From a bacterium (GTDB taxonomy: Bacteria; Chloroflexota; Dormibacteria; Aeolococcales; Aeolococcaceae), in assembly GCA_021847925.1 (NCBI GenBank), contig JAJZNI010000116.1, forward strand, positions 1 to 32,838: DNA of 32,838 nt, written 5' to 3'. Below are positions 7,290-14,612 of the stretch, piece after piece. Both the position numbers and the translations under genes were made by a program. The notes beneath the pieces were generated by a model that worked only from the letters and a program-made list of their open reading frames with translations, did no database searches and had not been told where the DNA came from. Positions within the stretch are counted from its first letter, which is position 1; each line of letters begins with the position of its first letter.

Positions 7290-7835
7290 TCACTGCGGGC
7301 GGAGGCCTGCGGGGCGGTCCGGGTCGGGCGGCACCACGAAGCCCGCCTCGAGCGCGTCCGCGAGGGCGCGCAGGCGCGCGAAGAACCCGGCGGTGTGATA
7401 CGAGCGCGGCAGGCCCAGGCCGTGAAAGTCGTAGTGGTGCACCCACTCGTGGAGCAGCGTGTTCAGGAACACCTTGGGCGAGATCACCCGCTGCTGGATG
7501 GCGGTGCGATGGTAGATGCGGATGCGAGCCGCGACGGACTCCCCGTCCGGGCCGCGACGGAAGGCGTAGTAGCCGTACGTCTTGGACTGCAGCCTCCGGC
7601 CGTCGTGGCGGTGGACCTGGGGGCGGTCGGGGACGACCAGCCGGCAGTCGGGCAGGCCTGCGGACCGGCTCAGCTCGTCGAGGAGGAGCTGCCCGATCCT
7701 CTGCCTGTCCCCGGCGCCGTCCCCGGCCGCGAGGATGCGCAGGACCAGGCCGCGAGCCACCACCGAGGGGTGGATCGGGGCCCCGGTGGCGGCCTGGCTG
7801 CGGCGGTAGGCGGCGTCGTGGCCGCGGCCGAACAT
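7290..7835 (-). CDS. SprT-like zinc metalloprotein
   Basis: The protein (181 residues from ATG 7835) contains a zinc-protease signature HEWVH (129-133) in TLLHEWVHHYDFHG, followed by SYHTAGFF, whose His147 could be the third metal ligand, as in SprT/Spartan-like proteins. The N-terminal half is basic and carries no recognised domain. Function and substrate are unknown; SprT-like folds are linked to protein or DNA-protein-crosslink proteolysis in other organisms, which is only an analogy. A longer frame reaches back across tRNA-Leu to 8036 and cannot be the true start. ATG 7859 is possible, but a TATACT box 8 nt before ATG 7835 favours the shorter form. Confidence 0.7.
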   Translation of the reverse strand: MFGRGHDAAYRRSQAATGAPIHPSVVARGLVLRILAAGDGAGDRQRIGQLLLDELSRSAGLPDCRLVVPDRPQVHRHDGRRLQSKTYGYYAFRRGPDGESVAARIRIYHRTAIQQRVISPKVFLNTLLHEWVHHYDFHGLGLPRSYHTAGFFARLRALADALEAGFVVPPDPDRPAGLRPQ

Positions 7836-7843
7836 CCGTCCGC

Positions 7844-7849
7844 AGTATA
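7844..7849 (-). promoter_or_regulatory. TATACT -10 box of the SprT-like gene
   Basis: TATACT (5 of 6 to TATAAT) on the minus strand lies 8 nt before ATG 7835. It decides the start of the gene and implies a leaderless mRNA. Confidence 0.55.
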
Positions 7850-7938
7850 GGGCGGGCATGATGTGGCGGGAGACGCCCGCAGCCGGGCCCCGTGGAGCGC
7901 AGCGTCCGCCGCGACGCCGCCCGGCTGGGGCGGCGCAC

Positions 7939-8023
7939 GCCGGGCTGGCGGAATCGGCAGACGCAGCGGTCTTAAAAACCGCGGGGGCAATGCCCCGTCC
8001 GGGTTCGAGCCCCGGGCCCGGTA
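7939..8023 (+). tRNA. tRNA-Leu (anticodon TAA)
   Basis: The acceptor arms GCCGGGC and GCCCGGT pair with one G-U at the end, and the discriminator is A73. The anticodon loop CTTAAAA reads UAA, flanked by a CGGT/ACCG stem. A long variable arm (GGGGGCAATGCCCC) marks a class II tRNA, as expected for Leu. The T-arm is CCGGG-TTCGAGC-CCCGG. CCA is not encoded. The gene stands alone, divergent from the SprT-like gene. Confidence 0.95.
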
Positions 8024-8080
8024 CGGCGCGGCCCATATCAGAGTTGGCGTCGACCGCGCTGGCATGAAAAGTGTCACCTG

Positions 8081-8089
8081 TGCTATAAG
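8081..8089 (+). promoter_or_regulatory. Extended -10 promoter (TGCTATAAG)
   Basis: TGC followed by TATAAG is a strong extended -10. It lies 66 nt before the ATG at 8156, so this gene has a real leader. The leader includes a hairpin (CGCACCG/CGGTGCG, 8111-8128) and a strong AAGGAGG site (8139-8145). Confidence 0.55.
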
Positions 8090-8155
8090 AAGATCCATCT
8101 GCACCGGGTACGCACCGTCCCCGGTGCGCCGTCTCAGGAAGGAGGGAAGCACGCC

Positions 8156-8428
8156 ATGGAGAGAGCCACCGGCTCCAGCCTGACCGTCCTCGGCGTCATC
8201 CTGGCCGTGATCGGTGCCGTCCTCAAGTACGCGCTGACGGCCACATCCACGCACGGCTTCGACATCGCCACGGCGGGATTGATCCTTCTCGTCGCCGGCA
8301 TCGTGCTGTTCGCAATCGGGCTCATCGTGCTCGTCGCCGGCGGCCGGCGGCGCGTGACGATCCGCGAGGACGTGCGCACGACCCCGGACGGGGGGTACCG
8401 GGTCCAGCAGCGCGACGACGCCCTCTGA
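8156..8428 (+). CDS. Small two-helix membrane protein, DUF6458-like
   Basis: The 90-residue product has two hydrophobic segments, about residues 8-29 and 38-62, separated by a short polar loop containing HGFDIATAG. A basic GRRRR-type turn and a polar tail follow. The pattern resembles small actinobacterial membrane proteins of the DUF6458 kind; the resemblance is by layout and a few residues, so the family name is tentative. The start is fixed by a strong AAGGAGG ribosome site 10 nt upstream. It is followed within 25 bp by a GlsB-type membrane protein, and both may serve envelope stress. No function is demonstrated. Confidence 0.72.
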   Translation: MERATGSSLTVLGVILAVIGAVLKYALTATSTHGFDIATAGLILLVAGIVLFAIGLIVLVAGGRRRVTIREDVRTTPDGGYRVQQRDDAL

Positions 8429-8436
8429 GCCGGGCT

Positions 8437-8442
8437 CATACT
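8437..8442 (+). promoter_or_regulatory. CATACT -10-like box before the GlsB-type gene
   Basis: CATACT ends 9 nt before ATG 8452 but only 3 nt before ATG 8446. The spacing seen elsewhere in the window therefore favours 8452 as the start. Confidence 0.45.
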
Positions 8443-8451
8443 GGCATGGAG

Positions 8452-8781
8452 ATGAGTCACACCGCGACGCTCGGCACGGTCGTCATCAGCGTCGATCCCT
8501 TCGAGATCGTCGTGTGGGTGGTGATCGGGCTGGTGGTGGGCTTCGTCGCCAGCCGGGTCATGCTCGGGCACGGCCTGGGCATCGTGGGTGACGTGGCCGT
8601 GGGGCTCGTGGGGGCGCTGATCGGAGGCGTGCTCACCGCCCTCTTCGGCGTCAGCTTCAGCGTCCCCGGACACCCGGTGATCGCCCAGGCGATCGTGGCC
8701 TTCCTGGGTGCCGCGCTCCTCCTCGGCCTGCTCCGCCTGGCTGGGGCCGGCGGGCGCCGCGGTCGCCTGCTCCGCCGCTAG
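8452..8781 (+). CDS. GlsB/YeaQ/YmgE-type stress membrane protein
   Basis: This 109-residue protein has the three hydrophobic, glycine-rich segments of the transglycosylase-associated (GlsB/YeaQ/YmgE) family: IVVWVVIGLVVGFVASRVM, then the GDVAVGLVGALIGG core, then a third helix after HPVIAQAI. It ends in a basic GGRRGRLLRR tail. Members are small inner-membrane proteins often induced by general stress; their molecular role is poorly known. ATG 8446 would add two residues (Met-Glu) and cannot be excluded, but the -10-like box spacing points to 8452. It follows another small membrane protein closely. Confidence 0.85.
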   Translation: MSHTATLGTVVISVDPFEIVVWVVIGLVVGFVASRVMLGHGLGIVGDVAVGLVGALIGGVLTALFGVSFSVPGHPVIAQAIVAFLGAALLLGLLRLAGAGGRRGRLLRR

Positions 8782-8805
8782 GGACGGGGCCCGGTCCGTC
8801 GCGCG

Positions 8806-9879
8806 ATGGGGATGCTCGACCCGGTGCGGCGGGGGATCTACGGGGCGATGGACGCCGGGGTGCGCTGGCGGCTCGGCCAGATGCGGACGGGGACGCCGGC
8901 GCCGGGGAGCTGGGCCCCCGCCGACCCCGCGCGCTTCTGGGCGGAGAGCACGATCGGCGACCCGGCAGCGGTCCGCGCCGGGCGGGCGCGGAGGGGCCTG
9001 GCTGGTGTCGAGGTGCGGACCCTCATCGCCGCGAGCCGCGGGCCGGCGGCGGACCCGGGGAGCAGGCGGCTGATCGCCACCGCCCACCTGCGACCCGGTC
9101 GCGACGACCTCCCGTTCGTGCTGGTGGTCCACGGCCTGGCCGCGGCGGAGCCCCACTACGAGGAGTGGCAGTGCCTGCTGCTCGCCACCAGGGGGCGCGC
9201 GCACGCGGCGCGCATCGACCTCCCCCTCCATCTGAGGCGCCGGCCGCCGGAGGCGGGGAGCGGAGACGGATACATCAGCGCCGACCTTCGGCGCACCCGT
9301 GAGATCGTCCGCCAGTCCGTCGAGGACTGTGCCGCCGTGCTCGGGTGGGCCCGCCGCGAGGTGTCGCCGCGTGTGTCCGTCATGGGGACCTCCCTCGGCG
9401 GCCTGATCGCCTGCCTGCTGGCCTCCCGGGTCGAGCTGGCATCGGTGGTCGCCGTCGCACCCCTCTGCGAGCCCGCCGAGACCGTCGTCGATCGTCTTCC
9501 CGCCCGGGCCCGGGCGAGCCTCGGCGTGACCGGGGAGGGGGGTGGTCCCTGGGGTCCGGATCGGGGCAGCGCGCGCCGGGTGGTGGAAGCGGCCCTGGCA
9601 CCGATCACGCCGCGCCTCCTCGGACCTCCGGCGACCCCCGGGGAGAGGATCGTCATCGTCCGGCCCATCCTGGACGGTGTCGTCGGGGACGGCCCGATGG
9701 TGGCGCTGGCCGCGGCCTGGGGGACGGGGCTGTGGAGCTACCGTCACGGCCACATCTCGGTGATGACCGCCCCGGGCCTGGGGCGGCGCGTCCGCCGGTG
9801 GCTGGTCAGCCCCCACGACCAGGAGGCGGCGCCGGACGAGCGGCGCGAGGGGGGTGAGGGCGTGGCGGCCGCCGGCTGA
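8806..9879 (+). CDS. Alpha/beta hydrolase
   Basis: The 357-residue product has an alpha/beta hydrolase core. VLVVHGL (residues 105-111) carries the oxyanion-hole region, and the nucleophile elbow is GTSLGG with Ser196. A candidate catalytic His is in SYRHGHISVM near the C-terminus. An N-terminal extension of about 80 residues precedes the core, without a signal peptide. Substrate and acid residue cannot be read from the sequence. The gene begins 24 bp after the GlsB-type gene and may be cotranscribed. No clear ribosome site precedes ATG 8806; ATG 8812, two codons later, is an alternative. Confidence 0.78.
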   Translation: MGMLDPVRRGIYGAMDAGVRWRLGQMRTGTPAPGSWAPADPARFWAESTIGDPAAVRAGRARRGLAGVEVRTLIAASRGPAADPGSRRLIATAHLRPGRDDLPFVLVVHGLAAAEPHYEEWQCLLLATRGRAHAARIDLPLHLRRRPPEAGSGDGYISADLRRTREIVRQSVEDCAAVLGWARREVSPRVSVMGTSLGGLIACLLASRVELASVVAVAPLCEPAETVVDRLPARARASLGVTGEGGGPWGPDRGSARRVVEAALAPITPRLLGPPATPGERIVIVRPILDGVVGDGPMVALAAAWGTGLWSYRHGHISVMTAPGLGRRVRRWLVSPHDQEAAPDERREGGEGVAAAG

Positions 9880-9943
9880 GGTCGCGGCGCCCGGGTCGGG
9901 CCGGTTGGGGGCGCGCGCCCCGTGGGGCGGGCTGCGGGGGCGG

Positions 9944-9949
9944 CATACT
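9944..9949 (+). promoter_or_regulatory. CATACT -10-like box of murL
   Basis: CATACT lies 6 nt before GTG 9956, in phase with the leaderless pattern of other genes here. It supports the start well inside a longer open frame that begins at 9854. Confidence 0.5.
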
Positions 9950-9955
9950 GAGATC

Positions 9956-11341
9956 GTGCCCCCGTCCGGGCCGCCGCCGGCGGCCGCCCCCGCCTTTGCC
10001 CCCGACCGGGTGCGCCGCTTCCGCTTCCTGGCCTGGGACCTCGATCCGGGCGTGGGGCGCATCGACCTCGGCTATGCGCTCGAGGGACGCGGCGTGCGCG
10101 AGGAGCTGCACGAGGTGGTGGAGCTGGGCGGGCCCGTGGCGGGTCTCGGCGCGGCTCGGGAGGCCGCACTGCACCGCGCCATCCGGCTGCTCCACCTGGT
10201 CGCCGGCGTCAGCTACTACAAGACGTCCTTCGCGCCCGAGGTGGAGCTGGGGGGGGAGGCGCCGGCTCAGGAGGTCGCCGGCCTCCTCGACCGGCTCTAC
10301 GACAGGGGCCTGGCCGAGTGCCGCTACGTGAACCGCCTCGCCGCCCGCCCGCGCCCCATCTTCCCGCACCGCGGCCCGGCGGGCCCGGCCCCCGGGCCCG
10401 CCGGGCTCCCGGCCCGCCCGCTCGTCCCCGTCGGTGGCGGCAAGGACTCCATCGTCGCCCTGGAGGCGGTGCGGGGCTGCGGCGCCGAGCCCCTTCTCTT
10501 CAGCGTGGGCGACGCGCCGTCCGTTCGGCGCACGGCCGAGGTGAGCGGGCTCCCCCTCGTCTCCTTCCGGCGAACCCTGGATCCCCGCCTTCTCGAGCTG
10601 AACCGGAGCGGGGCCATCAACGGGCACGTCCCGGTGACGGCGGTGGTGTCGTGCCTCGCCGTGATCGCGGCCCTGATGCGCGGGGCCTCCCGCGTGGTCA
10701 TGGCCTGCGAGCGCTCCGCGTCGGTGGGCAGCCTGCGCTGGGAGGGCGGGGAGGTCAACCACCAGTACAGCAAGGGCTGGGAGTTCGAGCGGGACTTCGC
10801 CGCGGTGGTCGGGCACCACATCGCCCCCGACCTCGCCTACTTCTCGCTGCTGCGCCCGTGGTCGGAGCTGGCGATCGCGCGCAGCTTCGCACACATGCCC
10901 CGGTACCACCACGCCTTCGTGAGCTGCAACCGGGCCTTCCTCATCGACAGCGACCGGCGCACGCCGAGCTGGTGCGGGGACTGTCCGAAGTGCCGGTTCG
11001 TCAGCCTCGCGCTGGCCCCCTTCGCCGGGCGGGACCGCGTCCGCGACATCGTGGGCCGGGACCTGCTCGACGACCCCCGCCAGCTCGCCGGTTTCCGTGA
11101 CCTCTGCGGACTCGGAGGCGCCAAGCCCCTGGAGTGCGTCGGCGAGGTGGAGGAGGCCCGCGCCGCCGTGCGCTTGCTGGCCCGCTCGCCCGAGTGGCGA
11201 GAGGCGGCGGTGGTGCGGGCGCTGGCGGAGGAGGCGCCCATCCGCGACCTCCCGGAGCGGACGGTCGCGTGGGCTCTCTCCCCGTCGTCCGAGCACGCGC
11301 TCCCCGAGAGCTGCGCCCACCTCGCCCGCGAGCTGCCGTGA
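9956..11341 (+). CDS. murL: UDP-MurNAc-L-Ala-L-Glu epimerase (MurL)
   Basis: MurL converts UDP-MurNAc-L-Ala-L-Glu to the D-Glu form, using ATP. This 461-residue protein has an ATP-pyrophosphatase-like loop GGGKDS (160-165) in LVPVGGGKDSIVALE, a conserved central part (SKGWEFE near 272, HIAPDL near 288, RPWSELAI near 300), and a Cys cluster WCGDCPKC (339-346). These fit MurL, first characterised in Xanthomonas. Its immediate, overlapping partner is a MurD-like ligase, the same pairing as in Xanthomonas, and this context is the strongest support. GTG 9956 is chosen because a CATACT box precedes it by 6 nt. The N-terminal 15 residues are Pro/Ala-rich. The enzyme is cytoplasmic and belongs to peptidoglycan precursor synthesis. 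Confidence 0.82.
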   Translation: MPPSGPPPAAAPAFAPDRVRRFRFLAWDLDPGVGRIDLGYALEGRGVREELHEVVELGGPVAGLGAAREAALHRAIRLLHLVAGVSYYKTSFAPEVELGGEAPAQEVAGLLDRLYDRGLAECRYVNRLAARPRPIFPHRGPAGPAPGPAGLPARPLVPVGGGKDSIVALEAVRGCGAEPLLFSVGDAPSVRRTAEVSGLPLVSFRRTLDPRLLELNRSGAINGHVPVTAVVSCLAVIAALMRGASRVVMACERSASVGSLRWEGGEVNHQYSKGWEFERDFAAVVGHHIAPDLAYFSLLRPWSELAIARSFAHMPRYHHAFVSCNRAFLIDSDRRTPSWCGDCPKCRFVSLALAPFAGRDRVRDIVGRDLLDDPRQLAGFRDLCGLGGAKPLECVGEVEEARAAVRLLARSPEWREAAVVRALAEEAPIRDLPERTVAWALSPSSEHALPESCAHLARELP

Positions 11342-12759
11342 CGGCCGGCTCCGTCCGCGCGCCGAACGAGGGGGATGGGTTGAGGATCGCCGACCTCGGC
11401 GGTCGCAGCGTGGCGCTGTGGGGCTTCGGCCGCGAGGGCCGGGCCACCCTGGAGGCCCTGCGGGCGCTCTCCCGACCACCGCGGCAGGTGGTCATCGTCA
11501 CCGACCGGCCGCCGCCCGCCGGGACGGCCGCGCCGCCCGGCACCGAATGGGTGGCGGGTGAGCCAGGGCTGGCCCGGCTCCTCTCCGCCGAGGTGGTGGT
11601 CCGCTCGCCGGGCATCAGCCGCTACCGCGACGACGCCTCCCAGGTCGCCGCCACGACCACCGTCACCACGGGGACCAACCTCTGGTTCGCCGAGCACTCC
11701 GAGGAACGCGTGGTGGCCGTCACCGGGTCCAAGGGCAAGAGCACCACCAGCTCGCTCATCGCCCACCTCGCCCGGGCGGCGGGGGAGACCGTGGTGCTCG
11801 CCGGCAACATCGGGGTCCCGCTGCTGGCCCGGCTCCATCCCGATCCCGCTCCCGGAATCTGGGTGCTCGAGCTCTCCAGCCACCAGACCGCCGACCTGGT
11901 GCGCTCGCCCCGGGTCGGCGTCCTCACCAACCTCTACCGCGAGCACCTGGACTGGCATGGGACCCTGGGGCGCTACATCGCCGACAAGCTCAGCCTCTTC
12001 ACCCACCGCGGCGACGGCGTCGCCGTCCTCAACCGCGAGGACCCCGGGACGCGGGAGTGGACGCAGCAGCTCCCCGGGCGGCGCGCCTGGTTCTGCGACC
12101 CCGCCGGCTACCACGTGGAGGGCGGGGTGATCCGGTGGGAGGGGCAGGCCCTGATCGCCGCGTCCGCGCTGCGCCTGCGCGGCCGGCACAACCTGGTCAA
12201 CGCCTGCGCAGCGCTCTGCGCGGCGGAGCAGGCGGGCATCGACGCGCGCGCGCACGCGGGCGCGCTGAGCAGCTTCCATCCCCTGCCGCACCGCCTGGAG
12301 CACGTCGGAGAGGCCGGCGGCGTGAGCTACGTCAACGACAGCATCTCCACCATCCCGGAGTCCACGGTGGCCGCCCTGGAGGCCCTGCGGGGCAGGGAGA
12401 TCGTGCTCATCGCCGGGGGCTTCGACCGCGGCCAGGACCACGCCCCCCTGCTGAAGGCGCTCGGGCGCGGCACCGGCGTCCGCGCCGTGGTGACGCTGCC
12501 CCCGAGCGGGGAGCGGCTCGCCGCCCAGCTCCGCGACCTCGGGGGCGCCCCCCCGGTCGTTGCCGCCCGGGACCTGGCGGAGGCGGTTGAGCTGGCTCAC
12601 CAGCGCGTCCGCCCCGGCGGCGTCGTCCTCCTCTCTCCGGCGGCTCCGAGCTACGGGCCGTTTCGCGACTTCGAGGAGCGGGGCGACGCGTTCCGCGCCC
12701 TGGTCTCCGCCGTCACGGGGGGCGGCGCCGCCGGCGCACCCGGACCGACCCCGTGGTGA
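11338..12759 (+). CDS. murD2: UDP-MurNAc-L-alanine--L-glutamate ligase (MurD2)
   Basis: The 473-residue product is a Mur-family ligase with a Rossmann-like N-terminus (VALWGFGREG), the ATP-binding loop VTGSKGKSTTSS (from about 128), NIGVPLL, LELSSHQ, LTNLYREHLDWH, and the C-terminal NDSISTIPEST and LIAGGFDRG segments. Ordinary MurD adds D-glutamate. The overlap with murL suggests this is the MurD2 type, which adds L-glutamate for later epimerisation; the amino-acid preference is inferred from context. GTG 11338 overlaps the murL stop as GTGA, implying coupled translation. The frame is open further upstream inside murL, but the GTGA overlap gives the natural start. Confidence 0.84.
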   Translation: MTAGSVRAPNEGDGLRIADLGGRSVALWGFGREGRATLEALRALSRPPRQVVIVTDRPPPAGTAAPPGTEWVAGEPGLARLLSAEVVVRSPGISRYRDDASQVAATTTVTTGTNLWFAEHSEERVVAVTGSKGKSTTSSLIAHLARAAGETVVLAGNIGVPLLARLHPDPAPGIWVLELSSHQTADLVRSPRVGVLTNLYREHLDWHGTLGRYIADKLSLFTHRGDGVAVLNREDPGTREWTQQLPGRRAWFCDPAGYHVEGGVIRWEGQALIAASALRLRGRHNLVNACAALCAAEQAGIDARAHAGALSSFHPLPHRLEHVGEAGGVSYVNDSISTIPESTVAALEALRGREIVLIAGGFDRGQDHAPLLKALGRGTGVRAVVTLPPSGERLAAQLRDLGGAPPVVAARDLAEAVELAHQRVRPGGVVLLSPAAPSYGPFRDFEERGDAFRALVSAVTGGGAAGAPGPTPW

Positions 12760-12786
12760 GGGCGGATGGGGACGCGGTGGCCCCGC

Positions 12787-12795
12787 TGCTATGCT
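12787..12795 (+). promoter_or_regulatory. Extended -10 (TGCTATGCT) of the polyprenyl synthase gene
   Basis: TGC plus TATGCT ends 9 nt before ATG 12805. It gives a leaderless-type start and excludes the in-frame ATG at 12766. Confidence 0.55.
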
Positions 12796-12804
12796 CAGTC
12801 AGCG

Positions 12805-13830
12805 ATGGGCGCCCAGCGTACCGCGGCAGTCGCCGGGGATCCGGAGGTCGAGCCGGGCGGCGCGGCGACCAGGGCCCTCCTGGAGCCGATCCTCGGAGAG
12901 CTCGAGGAGTTCGAGCGCCGGCTTGAGGCCGCCGTCGACACGGATCTCGGACCCATGGCCGACGCGATGAGCCACATCGTCCGCGCCGGGGGCAAGCGAA
13001 TCCGGCCGGCCCTGGTCATCCTGAGCGCTCAGCTCGGCCGGCCGAGCATGGACCACGTCTACGACCTGGCCATGGGCATCGAGTTCATCCACACGGCGAC
13101 GCTGGTCCACGACGACCTCATCGACCGTTCCCCCACCCGTCGCGGCATGTCGACGCTGCACCGGACGATGGGAGCGGCGCCCGCCATCATCGTCGGCGAC
13201 TACTACTTCGCCAAGGGGGCCAACCTCATCAGCGAGATCGGCGATCCCGTCATCGACTCGGCGATCAGCCGCACGGTGATGACCATCTGCCTCGGCGAGC
13301 TGCTCCAGATGACGAGCAAGGACGACTACCGCCAGTCGCTCGCCGACTATCACCGCAAGATCGAGCGCAAGACCGCGGCCCTGGTCGCCACCTGCTGCTT
13401 CGGCGGCGGCGCGGTGGGGAGGCTGGACCCGGCGCAGCTCGCCGCGCTGCGCAACTACGGCCACCACCTCGGGATGGCCTTCCAGATCGCCGACGACCTG
13501 CTCGATTACGTGGCCACCGAGGAGGAGCTCGGCAAGCCGGTGGGAGCCGATCTGCGGGAGGGCACGGTCACCCTCCCCTTCATGCTCGCCCTTGAGGAGC
13601 CGGGGGTGGGCGAGGAGCTCTCCCGCGTGATCGAGCACCTCCCGCTCTCGGATCCGGACTACGAGCAGATCGTGGATCTGGTGCGCCGCAGCGGCGCCGT
13701 GGCGGCCACGGAGCGAGCCGCCCAGGACTTCGCGGCCGCCGCGCGCGCCGACCTCAGCCACTTCCCGGACTCGCCCGCGCGCCGGACCCTGGAGGCCGCC
13801 TGCGACTACGTCGTCGACCGCAGGATCTGA
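12805..13830 (+). CDS. Long-chain polyprenyl diphosphate synthase
   Basis: The 341-residue enzyme has both aspartate-rich motifs of trans-prenyltransferases: DDLID (103-107) within IHTATLVHDDLID, and DDLLD (230-234) within FQIADDLLD. GGKRIRPAL lies near residue 62. The small residues before the first motif fit a long-chain product, as in IspB or the catalytic subunit of heptaprenyl synthase; the exact length cannot be read. Such enzymes add isopentenyl units to an allylic primer and usually supply the quinone side chain. The preferred start is ATG 12805. It follows murD2 with its own promoter. Confidence 0.92.
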   Translation: MGAQRTAAVAGDPEVEPGGAATRALLEPILGELEEFERRLEAAVDTDLGPMADAMSHIVRAGGKRIRPALVILSAQLGRPSMDHVYDLAMGIEFIHTATLVHDDLIDRSPTRRGMSTLHRTMGAAPAIIVGDYYFAKGANLISEIGDPVIDSAISRTVMTICLGELLQMTSKDDYRQSLADYHRKIERKTAALVATCCFGGGAVGRLDPAQLAALRNYGHHLGMAFQIADDLLDYVATEEELGKPVGADLREGTVTLPFMLALEEPGVGEELSRVIEHLPLSDPDYEQIVDLVRRSGAVAATERAAQDFAAAARADLSHFPDSPARRTLEAACDYVVDRRI

Positions 13831-13848
13831 GACGCCGCCTCCGCACGC

Positions 13849-13865
13849 GGGAGCGCAGGGCTCCC
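13849..13865. terminator. Hairpin between convergent genes
   Basis: GGGAGC and GCTCCC pair around GCAGG in the 37-bp gap between the polyprenyl synthase and the minus-strand membrane protein. It could act for both genes; there is no T-run. Confidence 0.4.
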
Positions 13866-13867
13866 TC

Positions 13868-14542
13868 TCAGCCTCCTGGTGATCCGGAGCCGTCGGCCGC
13901 GCCGCGCCGCTCGGCGGCGGGGCGGGGATCGGGCCGATCGAGCGGTAGCGCGCCGATCGCCTCGAGCTGCGCGCGGAAGGCCAGCACCCAGGCGGCGAGG
14001 GCGGCGGCGGCCGCCACCAGGCCGGCCGCCTCGACCCCCATCCAGCCCAGCGCATCCCCGGCCGCGCGCACCCCGGCGAGCCGGGCGGCGCCGCTCACGG
14101 CGAGGCGGCAGCAGTCCGCGAGGGCCAGCTCGCCGACGGCGAGGAGCACCCAGCGGACCCAGAGGTACTCGCGGCGCAGCGCGGCGCGCAGCCCGGCCGT
14201 GCCGGGCTCGGGGGCTCCGCGGCGCCGCGGGGGCGGCTCGACCGCGGAGCGGCGAAGCCGGAGGGCCGCCGCGCCGAGGGCCAGAGCCGCGGCCCACCCC
14301 GGCCACACCGTGAGCGGGGACGATGCGTCGGCGAAGAGCCGGCCCACCGGGCCGGGACCGGGACCCCCTCTCGCGGCCCCGACCTCGTGGAGGTGCAGGG
14401 CGAGCGCCGCCCAACCCCAGCCCGCGGCAACCGCGAGGGCCAGCACCGCCAGGGCCGCCTCCAGAGGGCGGGGGAGGGACCCGCCCGGGACCAACCCGGA
14501 CCACCGGCGGAGGTGCCGGCGGATCCCGTCCTGGCCCTGCAT
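13868..14542 (-). CDS. Predicted four-helix membrane protein, unrecognised family
   Basis: From ATG 14542 the protein has 224 residues and four likely transmembrane segments, at about residues 27-50, 76-95, 126-146 and 167-189. The N-terminus is basic and cytoplasmic in type, and the loop between helices 2 and 3 is rich in Arg and Pro. The C-terminus is polar and rich in Arg, Gly and Asp. I do not recognise the family. The frame is open upstream to 14899, antisense to the next gene; the start is set by a TACCAT box 9 nt before ATG 14542. It is divergent from an EEP-family gene 70 bp away. Confidence 0.65.
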   Translation of the reverse strand: MQGQDGIRRHLRRWSGLVPGGSLPRPLEAALAVLALAVAAGWGWAALALHLHEVGAARGGPGPGPVGRLFADASSPLTVWPGWAAALALGAAALRLRRSAVEPPPRRRGAPEPGTAGLRAALRREYLWVRWVLLAVGELALADCCRLAVSGAARLAGVRAAGDALGWMGVEAAGLVAAAAALAAWVLAFRAQLEAIGALPLDRPDPRPAAERRGAADGSGSPGG

Positions 14543-14551
14543 CGCTCCGAA

Positions 14552-14557
14552 ATGGTA
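14552..14557 (-). promoter_or_regulatory. TACCAT -10 box of the membrane protein gene
   Basis: On the minus strand TACCAT ends 9 nt before ATG 14542, matching the TAnnnT-to-start spacing seen repeatedly in this window. Confidence 0.5.
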
Positions 14558-14612
14558 CCGGGGGCCCGCGCAGCGCACCGCGCGGCGCGGCGCTTGGCGC
14601 AAGCTCTTGGCC

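Noticed and set aside
7860-8036. Upstream part of the SprT-like frame reaching 8036
   Set aside because: It runs across tRNA-Leu and its translation is low-complexity; a -10 box lies before the later ATG.
8134-11479. Very long minus-strand open frames over the stress-protein, hydrolase, murL and murD2 genes
   Set aside because: They are antisense to well-supported genes, the products are Arg/Pro/Gly-rich with no domain, and they arise from high GC.
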